Below, piece by piece: positions 1 through 9,712 of a stretch of DNA of 64,000 bases (positions are counted from its first letter, which is position 1; every line of letters begins with the position of its first letter). A model generated the notes under the pieces. It searched no databases, had not been told where the DNA came from, and saw only the letters and a program-made list of their open reading frames with translations. The position numbers were made by a program, and so were the translations under genes. This stretch comes from CBDHEY01 sp965262305 (lineage in GTDB: Bacteria > Pseudomonadota > Gammaproteobacteria > Pseudomonadales > Cellvibrionaceae), in NCBI GenBank assembly GCA_965262305.1, contig CBDHEY010000004.1:248001-312000 (forward strand), written 5' to 3'.

Positions 1-2
1 AC

Positions 3-563
3 ACCCTATCACGAGGATACAAACAACGGGTTGGTGTAGCTCAAGCGATATTAGGCGATCCTAAACTATTAATTCTTGATGAACCAACTAACGGGTTAGA
101 TCCGACTCAGACTGAACACATGCGTCGATTAATTAAAGAGATTGCAAAGAGTGCAACCGTTATTCTTTCAACTCATATTATGCAAGAAGTCGAGGCGTTA
201 TGTGACCGAGTCTTAATCGTAAACTCAGGAGAACTCGCTGTTGACGCTAAGATGCAAGATTTACAAGAGAGTAATAGAATAGAACTGAGCTGTTCACTAG
301 CTCCAGAAAATCTATCAGCACAACTGAAAGAAATCGAAGCTATTCAAACCGTTGACTATACAGGTTCGGAACATGAGGCGTTTGAATACATGATTACTTT
401 TAATTCAGAAGCGAGCCTACAAAAACTCAGTGCCCTTCTCGCTGCAAAAATAATTCAATCAGGAGCAGATCTCTTTTCATTGCATGGAAAGAAACATGAT
501 CTAGAAGCAATGTTTCGAGATGCTAATTTTAACAATAAAGAGGTGGTAGAAAATGCAGCCTAA
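3..563 (+). CDS. ABC transporter ATP-binding protein, 3' part (GldA-like)
   Basis: The gene enters from the left edge and only its C-terminal part is visible. Read from position 3, the frame opens with an ABC signature (LSRGYKQRVGVAQAIL), then Walker B and D-loop (LLILDEPTNGLDP) and the H-loop histidine in STHIMQEVEALC, followed by about 110 residues typical of the C-terminal region of export-type ATPases. It would power the transporter encoded by the next two genes. The stop overlaps the next start by 11 bases, which suggests translational coupling. The Walker A region lies outside the window. The ABC class is certain. The GldA-like assignment rests on the neighbouring GldFG-type permease. 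Confidence 0.92.
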   Translation, partial: TLSRGYKQRVGVAQAILGDPKLLILDEPTNGLDPTQTEHMRRLIKEIAKSATVILSTHIMQEVEALCDRVLIVNSGELAVDAKMQDLQESNRIELSCSLAPENLSAQLKEIEAIQTVDYTGSEHEAFEYMITFNSEASLQKLSALLAAKIIQSGADLFSLHGKKHDLEAMFRDANFNNKEVVENAA

Positions 564-3462
564 TTCTATTGCGACTCATTCTATGTTTAACTCGATTAAA
601 CGTATCGCACTCAAAGAAGTCACACTATTTTTTGCGTCGCCAATTGCCTATCTATTTTTAGCAAGTTTTGCAATTGTTACATTGTTTGTATTTTTTTGGG
701 GAGAATCTTTTTTCTCACGAAACATTGCTGATGTAAGACCTTTATTTGAGTGGATGCCAATATTGCTCATATTTTTAGCCAGTACACTCACAATGCGATT
801 ATGGAGTGAAGAGCGCAGAACAGGAACCATCGAATATATATTTACTCAACCAACTCCGCTTTGGTACTTTGTTTTAGCAAAGTTCAAAGGTTGTATCATC
901 TTGCTTCTGCTAGCTTTGCTAATGACGTTACCTATTCCAATTACTGTCTCGATTATTGCTGATTTGGACTGGGGTCCCGTTTTATCTGGTTACATTGCTG
1001 CATTTTTCTTGGGTTCTGCGTACTTGAGTATTGGTCTATTTGTATCTGCGCGCAGCGATAATCAAATTGTGAGCTTAATCAGTGCCGTTGCCTTGTGTGG
1101 CGCATTTTATTTGATAGGTACATCCACACTAACTGATTTCGTCGGCAATGCGATGGGAGAAATTTTTCGCCTAGCTGGGACCGGTTCGCGTTTTGATTCT
1201 ATCACGCGAGGGGTATTGGATTTTGGTGATATCTATTATTACATCAGTATCATTCTTGTCTTTCTAACATTAAATACATTTATGTTAGAAAAAGAACGAT
1301 GGACCAAAAAGAAAGCAAGCAATGTAACTAAGACACATCACAATAATTGGAAATTTGCCACAGCGTTATTAATTGCCAATTTGATTATTGGAAATTTTTG
1401 GCTAAGCCAAGTCCATGGGTTGCGTATAGATACGACAAAAGGAAACCTATATTCGGTATCTGATGCTACGCACAATTATATCGCCCAGCTACAAGAACCT
1501 TTGTTGATACGAGGTTATTTTAGCGAGAAAACGCATCCACTACTAGCACCTCTTGTGCCTCAGTTGCGAGACCTAATTCGCGAATATGAGATCGCTGGCG
1601 ACGGACGAATTCAAGCGGAGTTTATTGATCCAACAGGAAAAGATGAAATCGAACAAGAAGCCAATCAAAAATTTGGTATTCAACCCACTCCTTTTCAAAT
1701 AGCCGATCGTTACCAATCCGCAATTGTGAGCTCATATTTCAATATCTTGATTCAATATGGCGATCAACATCAAGTGTTGGGATTTCAAGATTTGATTGAG
1801 GTAAAATCTCGCGGCCCAGGTGATGTCAATGTTGTATTACGTAATCCAGAACATGATCTCACTAGAGCAATTAAGAAAGCGTTAAATAGTTACCAAGCTG
1901 GTGGAAATCTATTCGACACCGTTAAAAACAATCTCATTTTTAATGCTTATGTTTCTAACGAATCGAAGCTACCTGAATCGCTTAGAAATTTTTCTGGCGA
2001 AATCCAATCCGTTATAGCTGATATTAAAACGCGCGCTCAAGGAAGACTCACTTCCAACTTTATTGACCCAGAGGCTAGCGGCGGAAGAGTCGCTCAACAA
2101 ATTGCAAATGATTTTGGCTTTCAACCTATGGCAACTAGCCTGTTTAGCAACGATAGCTTTTATTTTTATTTAACCTTAAGTGCCGGCGAACAAATAGTTC
2201 AGATTCCACTTGGGGATTTTTCCAAAGAAGAATTCGAGCGAAATTTAGATGCTGCAATTAAACGATTTGCAACCGGATTCACAAAAAATGTTGCCTTCGT
2301 AGCGCCAGAAATCACTCCTCAAATGGCACAATTCGGGGGTGGTGCTAGCTTTAATTTTATGGAGCAATTTATTTCTTCCGAGCTAAACATCAACCGCGAA
2401 GACTTGAGTGATGGCAGTGTTTCAGGAGAAGCGGATATTCTATTGTTAATGGCTCCAGAAAACCTCGATCAAAAACAGCTCTTTGCAGTGGACCAGTTTC
2501 TTATGCAAGGAGGCACGGTTATCGTTTCAAGCTCACCATTTATTTCAAGTCCACAAAATCGTAACCTAGGACTAAGAGCCTATAACAGCGGCCTAGAAAA
2601 TTGGTTAGAACATCATGGTCTCAAGGTAGACAATAAACTTGTTATGGATACTCAGAACACTCAATTTCCTGTACCAATCCCCAGAAATGTCGGTGGTTTT
2701 CAAATTCAAGAACTTCACATGCTCGATTACCCTTATTTCGTTGACATTCGCGGAAATGGACTTAATTCGGAAAATTTAATTACCTCCGAACTACAGCAAG
2801 CCACGTTGACTTGGGCATCTCCAATTATCTTAGATGAAGAAAAAAATAATTCGCGTGTGGTTACTGAGCTATTACGAAGCACTGAAAACACATGGCTATC
2901 TGACTCTATGGACATTACTCCTAGAATGGATCGAGCTGGTAACGCGGTCTATACACCAGAGGGAAATCTTAGTTCACAATTACTAGGTGTAATATCACAG
3001 GGACAATTTGATTCTTTCTTCGCAGGAAAAGAATCTCCTCTTTTAATTGGAGAAAGCGAATCAGAGGAAGATGAATCGAGCGAAGAAGAAAAAGAAACAA
3101 TTAGTAGTGTTATCGATAAATCAACCTCTTCAGCAAGAATCATTCTTTTTAGCTCGAATGATTTTCTCAGAGATCAAATAATCCAAACGATCGGCGCAAC
3201 CAGTGGTGGGCAATATTTAACAACTTTGCAAATGTTGGCCAATGCGATTGACTGGTCATTGGAAGATGAAGGACTCTTAAGTATTCGTTCGCGAGGTCAA
3301 TTTAATCGTACTCTTCCACCAATGGAAAAAGCTGATCAACAGTTTTGGGAGTATTTGAACTACATTGTCGCTGCACTAATTTTAATTGTGATAGCACTAG
3401 TTCAACGACAATGGAAACTAAAAAAACACGCTCGATTTTTAGATTCTTTAGCGCAGGTATAA
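553..3462 (+). CDS. ABC-2 type permease fused to GldG-like auxiliary domain
   Basis: This 969-residue membrane protein combines two modules. Residues about 15-250 are an ABC-2 permease with roughly six membrane spans and the conserved segment EERRTGTIEYIFTQP. A further span near 267-285 begins the second module, an extracytoplasmic GldG/ABC_transp_aux region (about 290-930) that ends in a C-terminal span near 935-955 and a basic tail. In Bacteroidetes the equivalents are the separate proteins GldF and GldG; here they form one chain. An acidic serine/glutamate-rich stretch occurs near residues 825-850. The gene overlaps the ATPase upstream and lies 12 bases before the DUF4340 gene, so the three form one operon. 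The substrate is unknown. In gammaproteobacteria the set is not tied to gliding. Confidence 0.88.
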   Translation: MQPNSIATHSMFNSIKRIALKEVTLFFASPIAYLFLASFAIVTLFVFFWGESFFSRNIADVRPLFEWMPILLIFLASTLTMRLWSEERRTGTIEYIFTQPTPLWYFVLAKFKGCIILLLLALLMTLPIPITVSIIADLDWGPVLSGYIAAFFLGSAYLSIGLFVSARSDNQIVSLISAVALCGAFYLIGTSTLTDFVGNAMGEIFRLAGTGSRFDSITRGVLDFGDIYYYISIILVFLTLNTFMLEKERWTKKKASNVTKTHHNNWKFATALLIANLIIGNFWLSQVHGLRIDTTKGNLYSVSDATHNYIAQLQEPLLIRGYFSEKTHPLLAPLVPQLRDLIREYEIAGDGRIQAEFIDPTGKDEIEQEANQKFGIQPTPFQIADRYQSAIVSSYFNILIQYGDQHQVLGFQDLIEVKSRGPGDVNVVLRNPEHDLTRAIKKALNSYQAGGNLFDTVKNNLIFNAYVSNESKLPESLRNFSGEIQSVIADIKTRAQGRLTSNFIDPEASGGRVAQQIANDFGFQPMATSLFSNDSFYFYLTLSAGEQIVQIPLGDFSKEEFERNLDAAIKRFATGFTKNVAFVAPEITPQMAQFGGGASFNFMEQFISSELNINREDLSDGSVSGEADILLLMAPENLDQKQLFAVDQFLMQGGTVIVSSSPFISSPQNRNLGLRAYNSGLENWLEHHGLKVDNKLVMDTQNTQFPVPIPRNVGGFQIQELHMLDYPYFVDIRGNGLNSENLITSELQQATLTWASPIILDEEKNNSRVVTELLRSTENTWLSDSMDITPRMDRAGNAVYTPEGNLSSQLLGVISQGQFDSFFAGKESPLLIGESESEEDESSEEEKETISSVIDKSTSSARIILFSSNDFLRDQIIQTIGATSGGQYLTTLQMLANAIDWSLEDEGLLSIRSRGQFNRTLPPMEKADQQFWEYLNYIVAALILIVIALVQRQWKLKKHARFLDSLAQV

Positions 3463-3474
3463 TAGGAGGCCAAA

Positions 3475-4434
3475 ATGAAAAATTATCACTTATATTTACT
3501 TGGCCTTTTGGCTGTTCAAATTGTTATCGTATTTTCTCTTTACACCAACGAATCTAAAAGATTAGCGGCAAGTGAAACGAAGCCTTTTGTAGTAATTAAC
3601 TCCGACAATATCACTAAAGTGCTAGTGAAAGATGGCTCGCAAACAGTCGATCTAGTTAAAAACGGAGATCATTGGCTAATACCTTCATTAAACAACCTGC
3701 CAGTCACGAAAAATAAAATGGAAGACAATTTAAATGCAATTATGGACATTTCGGTTAGCTGGCCAATCGCGACTACATCCAGCGCAAAAGAAAGGTTTGA
3801 AGTCAGTGAAGAAAATTTTCAAAGATATGTTGAATTATTTGATGGTGAAAAATCTGTTAGCAAATTCTACTTGGGTTCATCTCCCAGCTTTAGGAAAGTT
3901 CATGCAAGGAGAGATAACGAAAATGATGTTTTTGCAATATCATTTAACACCTTTGACCTACCCGTTAAAGCAGATCAATGGTTGGATAAGTCTCTGCTTT
4001 CAACAAAAAACATTAAATCTATCAAAGGTGATAGCTTTGAATTGATAAAAGGCGAAACAGTATGGTATTTGTCAGGTGGCACACCAGAAAAAGCAGAAAT
4101 TGAAGTTGATCAGGAAAAAGCAACCACGCTAGCTGATACTTTCAATACACTTCGAATTCAAAACGTACAGCTTGAACCGTTAAAATTTGGCGATTCTAAA
4201 ACGAGCAATATCGAAGTTGTAACAGATGAAGGCACATTGAGTTATCAGTTTATCGAAATGGAAAATAATTACTATGTTAAACGTGGGGACTTGAACCAAA
4301 TGTTTACCATATCTAAGTTTAATTACGAAAAACTAGCCAATACCTCAATAGACTCGCTAATTACTGCTCCTGAAGAAGATACTCCTAGAATAGAAAATCA
4401 AATTGATATTCAGGAGGTTCCAGAGAAGGGATAA
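3475..4434 (+). CDS. DUF4340 domain-containing protein of the ABC operon
   Basis: A 319-residue protein preceded by a strong ribosome binding site (AGGAGG, 6 bases before the ATG). It has one N-terminal membrane span (about residues 5-22) followed by a soluble extracytoplasmic region that resembles DUF4340, with repeated beta-rich segments such as SVSWPIATTSSAKERFEV and KFYLGSSPSFRKVHARR. DUF4340 proteins are commonly encoded directly after GldG-like proteins and are thought to be part of the same envelope complex; their biochemical role is unknown. A terminator-like hairpin follows 43 bases after the stop, so this is the last gene of the operon. Confidence 0.8.
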   Translation: MKNYHLYLLGLLAVQIVIVFSLYTNESKRLAASETKPFVVINSDNITKVLVKDGSQTVDLVKNGDHWLIPSLNNLPVTKNKMEDNLNAIMDISVSWPIATTSSAKERFEVSEENFQRYVELFDGEKSVSKFYLGSSPSFRKVHARRDNENDVFAISFNTFDLPVKADQWLDKSLLSTKNIKSIKGDSFELIKGETVWYLSGGTPEKAEIEVDQEKATTLADTFNTLRIQNVQLEPLKFGDSKTSNIEVVTDEGTLSYQFIEMENNYYVKRGDLNQMFTISKFNYEKLANTSIDSLITAPEEDTPRIENQIDIQEVPEKG

Positions 4435-4476
4435 AATTGTATCGCATTTACCCACTCAAGATAAAAAAAGCGAAAG

Positions 4477-4507
4477 GCCGCTCCCCAAATAATGAGCGGC
4501 TTTTTTG
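4477..4507 (+). terminator. Rho-independent terminator of the ABC operon
   Basis: A 7-bp perfect stem (GCCGCTC / GAGCGGC) with a 10-base loop is followed at once by six T residues. An A-run precedes the stem, so it could also act weakly in the other direction. It closes the ABC transporter operon before htpX. Confidence 0.85.
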
Positions 4508-4625
4508 TATTATATTTTTGCGATTGGCAATAACTATTTTCCAAAATATAGATTTGTAAAGATTGAAAATTTCCGAAACACCATCATTAATGTATCAATT
4601 GACTAAAACGAGGTTATTCTGAACC

Positions 4626-5510
4626 ATGATGAGAATCGTTCTATTTTTGGCAACTAACTTTGCCATCATGATAGTAGCTGGTATTACACTTAGCTTGCTA
4701 GGCGTTGATTCGGCGCTTCAATCCAATGGCACCGATTTGAACCTCACTTCTCTGCTAATTATTTCCGCCGTCTTTGGCATGTCTGGATCCTTTATAAGTT
4801 TGTTTATCTCAAAGTGGATGGCAAAGCGTTCTGCTGGTGTTCAAATTATTAAACAACCAAATAACGCTATGGAACACTGGTTAATGGATACCGTTGCAAA
4901 ACAAGCCAAACAGGCTGGTATTGGGATGCCGGAAGTCGGCGTATTTAATCAAGATCAGGCCAATGCATTTGCCACCGGCTGGAACAAAAACAATGCACTA
5001 GTAGCTGTAAGTACAGGCATGCTAAGTCGATTTGACCGCGATGAGATTGAGGCTGTACTCGGCCATGAGGTGGGCCATGTCGCCAATGGTGATATGATTA
5101 CCCTTACGTTAATTCAGGGAATAGTAAATACCTTCGTATTTTTCTTCAGCCGAATAATTGGTCACATTATCGATCGCGTTGTGTTTAAAAATGAGCGTGG
5201 CCACGGCATGGGGTATTTTATCGGTTCAATGTTTGCTCAAATAATCCTTAGCTTTCTTGCATCGGCCATCACCATGTGGTTTTCTCGCTGGCGGGAATAT
5301 CGGGCGGATATAGCAGGAGCAAGTCTTGCATCGAAACAAGGAATGATTGGCGCACTGCAGCGGTTACAGAAAGAATCTGGACAACCTTCAACTATGCCAG
5401 ATGAATTACTTGCCTTTGGAATAAGCAGTGGACTGAGAAGTGGTATGAGAGAATTGTTTGCTAGCCACCCACCACTAGACAAACGAATTCAGGCACTGAG
5501 AAATAGCTAA
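4626..5510 (+). CDS. htpX: Membrane-bound zinc metalloprotease HtpX
   Basis: A 294-residue protein, the usual length for HtpX. It has N-terminal spans at about residues 4-26 and 42-63 and two more near 158-178 and 200-220. The M48 zinc site is complete: HEVGH at residues 147-151 and the third ligand in EYRAD near residue 224. HtpX is an inner-membrane protease that degrades misfolded membrane proteins together with FtsH, and in relatives it is induced by envelope or heat stress. The gene stands alone after the ABC operon terminator. No specific heat-shock promoter could be identified by eye. Confidence 0.96.
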   Translation: MMRIVLFLATNFAIMIVAGITLSLLGVDSALQSNGTDLNLTSLLIISAVFGMSGSFISLFISKWMAKRSAGVQIIKQPNNAMEHWLMDTVAKQAKQAGIGMPEVGVFNQDQANAFATGWNKNNALVAVSTGMLSRFDRDEIEAVLGHEVGHVANGDMITLTLIQGIVNTFVFFFSRIIGHIIDRVVFKNERGHGMGYFIGSMFAQIILSFLASAITMWFSRWREYRADIAGASLASKQGMIGALQRLQKESGQPSTMPDELLAFGISSGLRSGMRELFASHPPLDKRIQALRNS

Positions 5511-5678
5511 TTGAACTGATCCAATAAGTTGGGATATCGGAATACTCGCACTCACTAGACTTACCGATATCTCGACCCAAAAGGTAAATTTTCAATGATT
5601 TCAAATGCTTGTAGCTACAGACGAGACAAGAATAGCCTTATCAAGCACATGCCCAACGCAGAAAACTATTGCAACTTT

Positions 5679-5945
5679 TTAAGCTGCTTCAGCTGCCTCT
5701 AACCTTAAAAGTATATCCACAAGAGGCTTTAAGTGCCTTTTACTTTTGTGAACATCATTTTTCGCTAAAAAAGACGCTAATAAACCCACCACAGCGTTTT
5801 CTTTAACCTTATCATAAGGATTTTCAGGTAGCAGGGCCAAAATTTCAGCAATTTCAAATGCTTGTTGTGGCTTGCCATCGCACAATAGATGACGTAACTC
5901 CATTGAAAGCAAGCGTGCAATTGTGACTACATCTGAAGTATTCAT
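5679..5945 (-). CDS. Hypothetical small cytoplasmic protein (88 aa)
   Basis: I do not recognise the family. The frame starts at ATG with a GGAG ribosome binding site about 8 bases upstream. The protein looks all-helical, with no membrane span or signal peptide. It has leucine-rich segments (IARLLSMELRHLL; AEILALLPENPYD), and its length and the L-P-E-N pattern suggest a small helical repeat or dimerising domain. It stands alone in a region of divergent and convergent small genes. The good start site and protein-like composition support it as real. Confidence 0.6.
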   Translation of the reverse strand: MNTSDVVTIARLLSMELRHLLCDGKPQQAFEIAEILALLPENPYDKVKENAVVGLLASFLAKNDVHKSKRHLKPLVDILLRLEAAEAA

Positions 5946-6190
5946 TCAAAAAACTCCACAATTAAATGCTTTTACATATACTAAATAGATTAATGTAAAT
6001 CCTGTTTATTTTTATCTTTCACACTATTATCTTAGACAAGATTTTCCGAAATATCTCCCATTAATTAACAATAAAAGTGTGAATTTTCACAAATTTTTTA
6101 TTTATTTATCAGTAGGTTAACTAAGGTTACAGCAAGACGTTTTCGTTACCGAAAAATGTTTCTAGAAGAAACGAAAGATCACATGTGAAG

Positions 6191-6412
6191 TTAATATGCC
6201 GAGTTAAAATAGCCAGATGTCACGCTGTTTTCATCACTTACGGTGACATGCGCTACGCCAATATCATCGGTTTTTACTTGAATAACCATTGGTTTACAAC
6301 ACACTTCGCAGTCTTCAATGTATGTCTGTTCCTCTACAGAACAATCCACAAGCACCGAGGAATTTACGCCACAGTAAGGACATTGAATATTTATCTCATC
6401 TAGACTTTGCAA
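6191..6412 (-). CDS. CPXCG motif-containing cysteine-rich protein
   Basis: A 73-residue protein with an N-terminal CPYCG motif and a second pair in CEVCCKP, the arrangement of the small CPXCG cysteine-rich family found in many gammaproteobacteria. The cysteines probably bind one zinc ion. The function is unknown. No ATG is available at the N-terminus; TTG at 6412-6410 is the likely start, and no strong ribosome binding site is visible in front of it. It lies upstream of and on the same strand as nothing obvious; the HD-GYP gene follows in the 3' direction on the same strand only after the 6413-6499 gap is read in the opposite sense. Confidence 0.68.
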   Translation of the reverse strand: MQSLDEINIQCPYCGVNSSVLVDCSVEEQTYIEDCEVCCKPMVIQVKTDDIGVAHVTVSDENSVTSGYFNSAY

Positions 6413-6499
6413 AACGTTGACTTATTAATTAGTAAAGACTTGTTAATTTCATTATAGATTACTTTGTAAGCAAGATTAACTTTTCGTTAATGTCACTAC

Positions 6500-7720
6500 T
6501 TACATTCGTAAAATTAGGCCTTTTTCCTGAAATTCACGTAAATATATGTTGAATGTGCCATCAGGCCAAACTTTTTTGATGAGGTAACTTTTTGGTAAAT
6601 CATCGCTCTCGATATCGGCCAGATTAATAATTCGTTCCTTTGTGAACGGGTTTTTGTGCTTATCTCGGACCAAAATCACGCGGGGAAGATGTCGTCTATC
6701 CGGGTTAGTTTCAATGACAATTCCAACCTCGTTGTTGTATAACTCGACGATACTTCCAGAAGGAAATAACCCAATCACCTTAATAAATTGTATTGCTAAA
6801 TTTTCGTCAAAATGTTTCCCTCGATCTTCGTAGATCCGTTTTAGAGCCTCAGTAGAAGTAATAGCTTCTGAATAACAACGCTTCGCTGTCATTGCATCGT
6901 AAGCATCGACGATTGAGATGATTTTTGCGTAGCGAGATATATTTGCAGATACCAACTTTCTAGGGTATCCGGTACCATCAACCTTTTCATGGTGACTATA
7001 TGCAACGTCTATCGTTCCTGAGTATACATTTTTCGCAGAGAGCAGTAGGTTTCTTCCGTGAACAGTATGCGACTTCATCAAAATCATTTCTTTTTCAGTC
7101 AATTCTCCAGGCTTATTGAGAATTTCGGTAGGTACTCGCATTTTTCCTACGTCATGGAGTAAACCACATAGTCCAAGCTTTTCGAGATCTTCTTGATCCA
7201 TTCCTAATTGCCGCCCAAAACTAATGGCTAAAATACACACGTTTAGGGAATGCTCCGATGTGTATTCACTTTCTTCACGTATTTTGGACATCCAAAGCAA
7301 GGCATCGGGATGCCGAAGAACCGATTGAACACAATCATTTACGATTTGTTTTGCATTCGTAGTATCTAGGGCTCCACCAAGACGAATATCATCCATTAAA
7401 TCCTTGGTGATAGAACGAGCTTGTTTAAACGCCTTGTAAACTTTTTTGTGTTCTTCTTCAACGGAGTTTTGATAAGCGTAATGATTAAGCGGTGCAGACC
7501 TCGCACTACCAGCCGAAGAACTGTGATTACTCAGTAGGGATTGATAAGTCTTATCTATCCAGACGTATTCGCAATATTCGGCTACTATTGCGATATCTTC
7601 TGGATCCTCTATAACGAAACCTTGCATAAGAAAAGGCGTATCCAGCCATTCTTTATCAAGCCTGGATACGTACATCCCTAAGCGAAGCTCGTCTACATGA
7701 AGTTTGACGGCGTCGGTCAT
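6500..7720 (-). CDS. DUF3391 / HD-GYP domain cyclic-di-GMP phosphodiesterase
   Basis: A 406-residue cytoplasmic protein. Residues 1 to about 130 match the DUF3391 module that often precedes HD-GYP domains (motif ELRLGMYVSRLDKEWLDTPF). The HD-GYP domain follows with HD at residues 189-190 (LLHDVGKMRVP) and the signature HHEKVDGTGYP at 243-253, so the metal-binding and GYP residues are intact. Such proteins hydrolyse c-di-GMP to pGpG or GMP and lower cellular c-di-GMP. About 80 residues after the domain form a C-terminal extension. Two other c-di-GMP proteins are encoded in this window (REC-GGDEF-REC and FHA-EAL). Confidence 0.93.
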   Translation of the reverse strand: MTDAVKLHVDELRLGMYVSRLDKEWLDTPFLMQGFVIEDPEDIAIVAEYCEYVWIDKTYQSLLSNHSSSAGSARSAPLNHYAYQNSVEEEHKKVYKAFKQARSITKDLMDDIRLGGALDTTNAKQIVNDCVQSVLRHPDALLWMSKIREESEYTSEHSLNVCILAISFGRQLGMDQEDLEKLGLCGLLHDVGKMRVPTEILNKPGELTEKEMILMKSHTVHGRNLLLSAKNVYSGTIDVAYSHHEKVDGTGYPRKLVSANISRYAKIISIVDAYDAMTAKRCYSEAITSTEALKRIYEDRGKHFDENLAIQFIKVIGLFPSGSIVELYNNEVGIVIETNPDRRHLPRVILVRDKHKNPFTKERIINLADIESDDLPKSYLIKKVWPDGTFNIYLREFQEKGLILRM

Positions 7721-7819
7721 CTAGTACATCAATACAAATTAAATCTAAGATCACCTCTTAAAATGCGCAATTGCAAGAGGGCCAGATCTAATTATAGAAC
7801 ACTTATTAAGCACTTAGAT

Positions 7820-9043
7820 TTAACTTTGGCCACATTTTGAATAGGAGGTCTCAATTACCTTCGCGACAGACTGGCAAAAATAGTCAATATTTTGCCCATT
7901 CAATCCGGCTAAGCAAATTCGGCTAGTTTCAGCCATGTATATGGAGTACTCATCAACCAATTGTTCTACTTGCGAAAAATCAAGCCCTAAAAAAGAGAAC
8001 ATACCCTTTTCTCGACCAATGAACGCAAATACTTCACCAAAACCAAATTTCTCCATGGTTTTTACAACATCAGACCGAACTTCAACCAACCTTTTACGGT
8101 TTTGCTCTAGCTCTTCTCGCCATAGCTTAAATAAGGAATCGTCGGAAAGAATAGTCTCTACAATTGCAGCCCCATGAGAAGGCGGCATTGAATAAATACC
8201 ACGTACAATATTAATTATGTGACTCACGGCAACTTGTGTATTCGAACTAGAAGCGGAAAGCACTCCAATTGCGCCAACACGCTCGCGATACAAGCCAAAA
8301 TTCTTAGAGCAAGAAATCGTAAATAAAGCTTCTTCACACATGTCTGCAACTAATCGTGCACCAAAGCTATCCTCCTCTAAACCATCTCCAAACCCTAGAT
8401 AAGCAATATCTATAAATGGAATGAGGTGCATTTTATTTATTAAATCGACAAGATCACGCCACTGTTGCCGAGATAAATCCGCACCGCAAGGGTTATGGCA
8501 ACAACCATGAAGTAGAACCAAGTCACCTGGGCGAGCTTCAGATTGAAGTGTAGAAAGAAGCTCGTCAAATCGAATTTGATGTTGGTCATAGTCATAATAA
8601 GGGAATGACTTTATTTGTAAGCCAGCGTTGCCAAGCAGTGGGACGTGATTCGCCCAGGTTGGATCGCTCACCCAAACCCGTGCATCACGGCTACTTCTAA
8701 TGGCGAGCTCCGCAGCGACTCTTAGAGCTCCACAACCGCCCGTGGTTTGAACCATCGCCAGTCTTCCATTAGCAAGTACTTGACTATTTTCCCCAAACAC
8801 AAGCTTGGCGATGGATTGATTAAACCCTTTATTACCTAGGGGGCCAACATAATTCTTCGTATTTTCAAGTTCAAAAAGCTTTTCCTCTGCACGCTTAACG
8901 CTGCTTAAAATCGGCGTTTCTCCTTTTTCATCTTTGAAAACCCCAACCCCAAGGTCAATCTTATTTTGACTATTATCTTCCTGGTACTTAGCTATCAACC
9001 CCAAAAGTGGATCCGAGGGAAGAAGCGACAGCATTTCTATCAT
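7820..9043 (-). CDS. Aspartate/aromatic amino acid aminotransferase (class I)
   Basis: The N-terminus (LLPSDPLLGLIAKYQ), the core GVGVFKDEKGETPIL and the PLP-lysine segment SCSKNFGLYRERVG (Lys near residue 247) place this 407-residue enzyme in the AspC/TyrB family of PLP-dependent aminotransferases. ATG at 9043 is preferred over an upstream TTG because it has a GGAG box 6-7 bases before it. It probably transfers amino groups between 2-oxoglutarate and aspartate or aromatic amino acids. It is divergent from an Lrp/AsnC regulator, which is the most likely local regulator. Aspartate versus aromatic preference cannot be decided from the sequence. Confidence 0.92.
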   Translation of the reverse strand: MIEMLSLLPSDPLLGLIAKYQEDNSQNKIDLGVGVFKDEKGETPILSSVKRAEEKLFELENTKNYVGPLGNKGFNQSIAKLVFGENSQVLANGRLAMVQTTGGCGALRVAAELAIRSSRDARVWVSDPTWANHVPLLGNAGLQIKSFPYYDYDQHQIRFDELLSTLQSEARPGDLVLLHGCCHNPCGADLSRQQWRDLVDLINKMHLIPFIDIAYLGFGDGLEEDSFGARLVADMCEEALFTISCSKNFGLYRERVGAIGVLSASSSNTQVAVSHIINIVRGIYSMPPSHGAAIVETILSDDSLFKLWREELEQNRKRLVEVRSDVVKTMEKFGFGEVFAFIGREKGMFSFLGLDFSQVEQLVDEYSIYMAETSRICLAGLNGQNIDYFCQSVAKVIETSYSKCGQS

Positions 9044-9167
9044 TTGATACTCCAAAAACTCATAACGCCCTTGAAATGGGCATTAAGGACGTGGGATTAT
9101 AATCACACTCCTGGCACAATATTGCAATTTTGTTTCGACCAATTTTAGCGACAAGGTTCCCCAGTTT

Positions 9168-9650
9168 ATGGCCTCGCAACTCAATGAGACAGAAAGTCTT
9201 GATAGCTACGACAAGAAAATTCTGATAACTCTGCAAAAAAATGCCGATATCTCAATGGCCGACTTGGGCAATGCGGTAGGATTATCTCATACTCCTTGCT
9301 GGAGACGCGTGAAACGTTTAGAAGAACATGGATATATTCGCAGCCGGGTAACACTACTAGACCCTAAAAAACTGAATTTAAATGTATCTGTGCATGCTTA
9401 TCTGACAATAAAAAGTCATGACGAAGATTCCTTAGTGGCTTTTGAAAAAGCAGTGCATGAAATTCCTGAAATAGTCGAATGCTATTCAATTACAGGAGAC
9501 AAGGATTACCTGTTAAGACTTATTGTAGGCAGTGTCGATCAATACGAAAAATTGCTGAAACAGCGATTAGTGCATCTTCCTAACGTCTCATCAGTAAACT
9601 CCGCATTTGCCTTGAAACAGGTCAAATATACCACTGAGTTACCAATCTAA
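9168..9650 (+). CDS. Lrp/AsnC family transcriptional regulator
   Basis: A 160-residue protein of the usual Lrp length. It has an N-terminal helix-turn-helix (LDSYDKKILITLQKN; ISMADLGNAVGLSHTPCWRRVKRLEEHGYI) and a C-terminal RAM ligand-binding domain with VECYSITGDKDYLLRLIV. These regulators form octamer-like assemblies and respond to amino acids. It is transcribed away from the aminotransferase gene with 124 bases between the starts, a classic arrangement for an amino-acid-responsive regulator and its target. The ligand is unknown. Confidence 0.93.
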   Translation: MASQLNETESLDSYDKKILITLQKNADISMADLGNAVGLSHTPCWRRVKRLEEHGYIRSRVTLLDPKKLNLNVSVHAYLTIKSHDEDSLVAFEKAVHEIPEIVECYSITGDKDYLLRLIVGSVDQYEKLLKQRLVHLPNVSSVNSAFALKQVKYTTELPI

Positions 9651-9686
9651 AGACCTTTAATAATTTGTGACATTAGGAATAGGGAG

Positions 9687-9712
9687 AAAAAAAGCCCACA
9701 TTATGTGGGCTT
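9687..9712. terminator. Bidirectional terminator-like hairpin after lrp
   Basis: A 7-bp stem (GCCCACA / TGTGGGC, 9694-9710) with a 3-base loop. On the minus strand it is followed by seven T residues, on the plus strand only by TT. It is therefore the better terminator for transcripts coming from the pdxH-shikimate kinase side but could also serve the lrp gene. Confidence 0.6.

Noticed and set aside
5533..5571. GATATCGG...CCGATATC inverted repeat after htpX
   Set aside because: The 23-base loop and absence of a T-tract make a terminator unlikely; it is not linked to a gene start.
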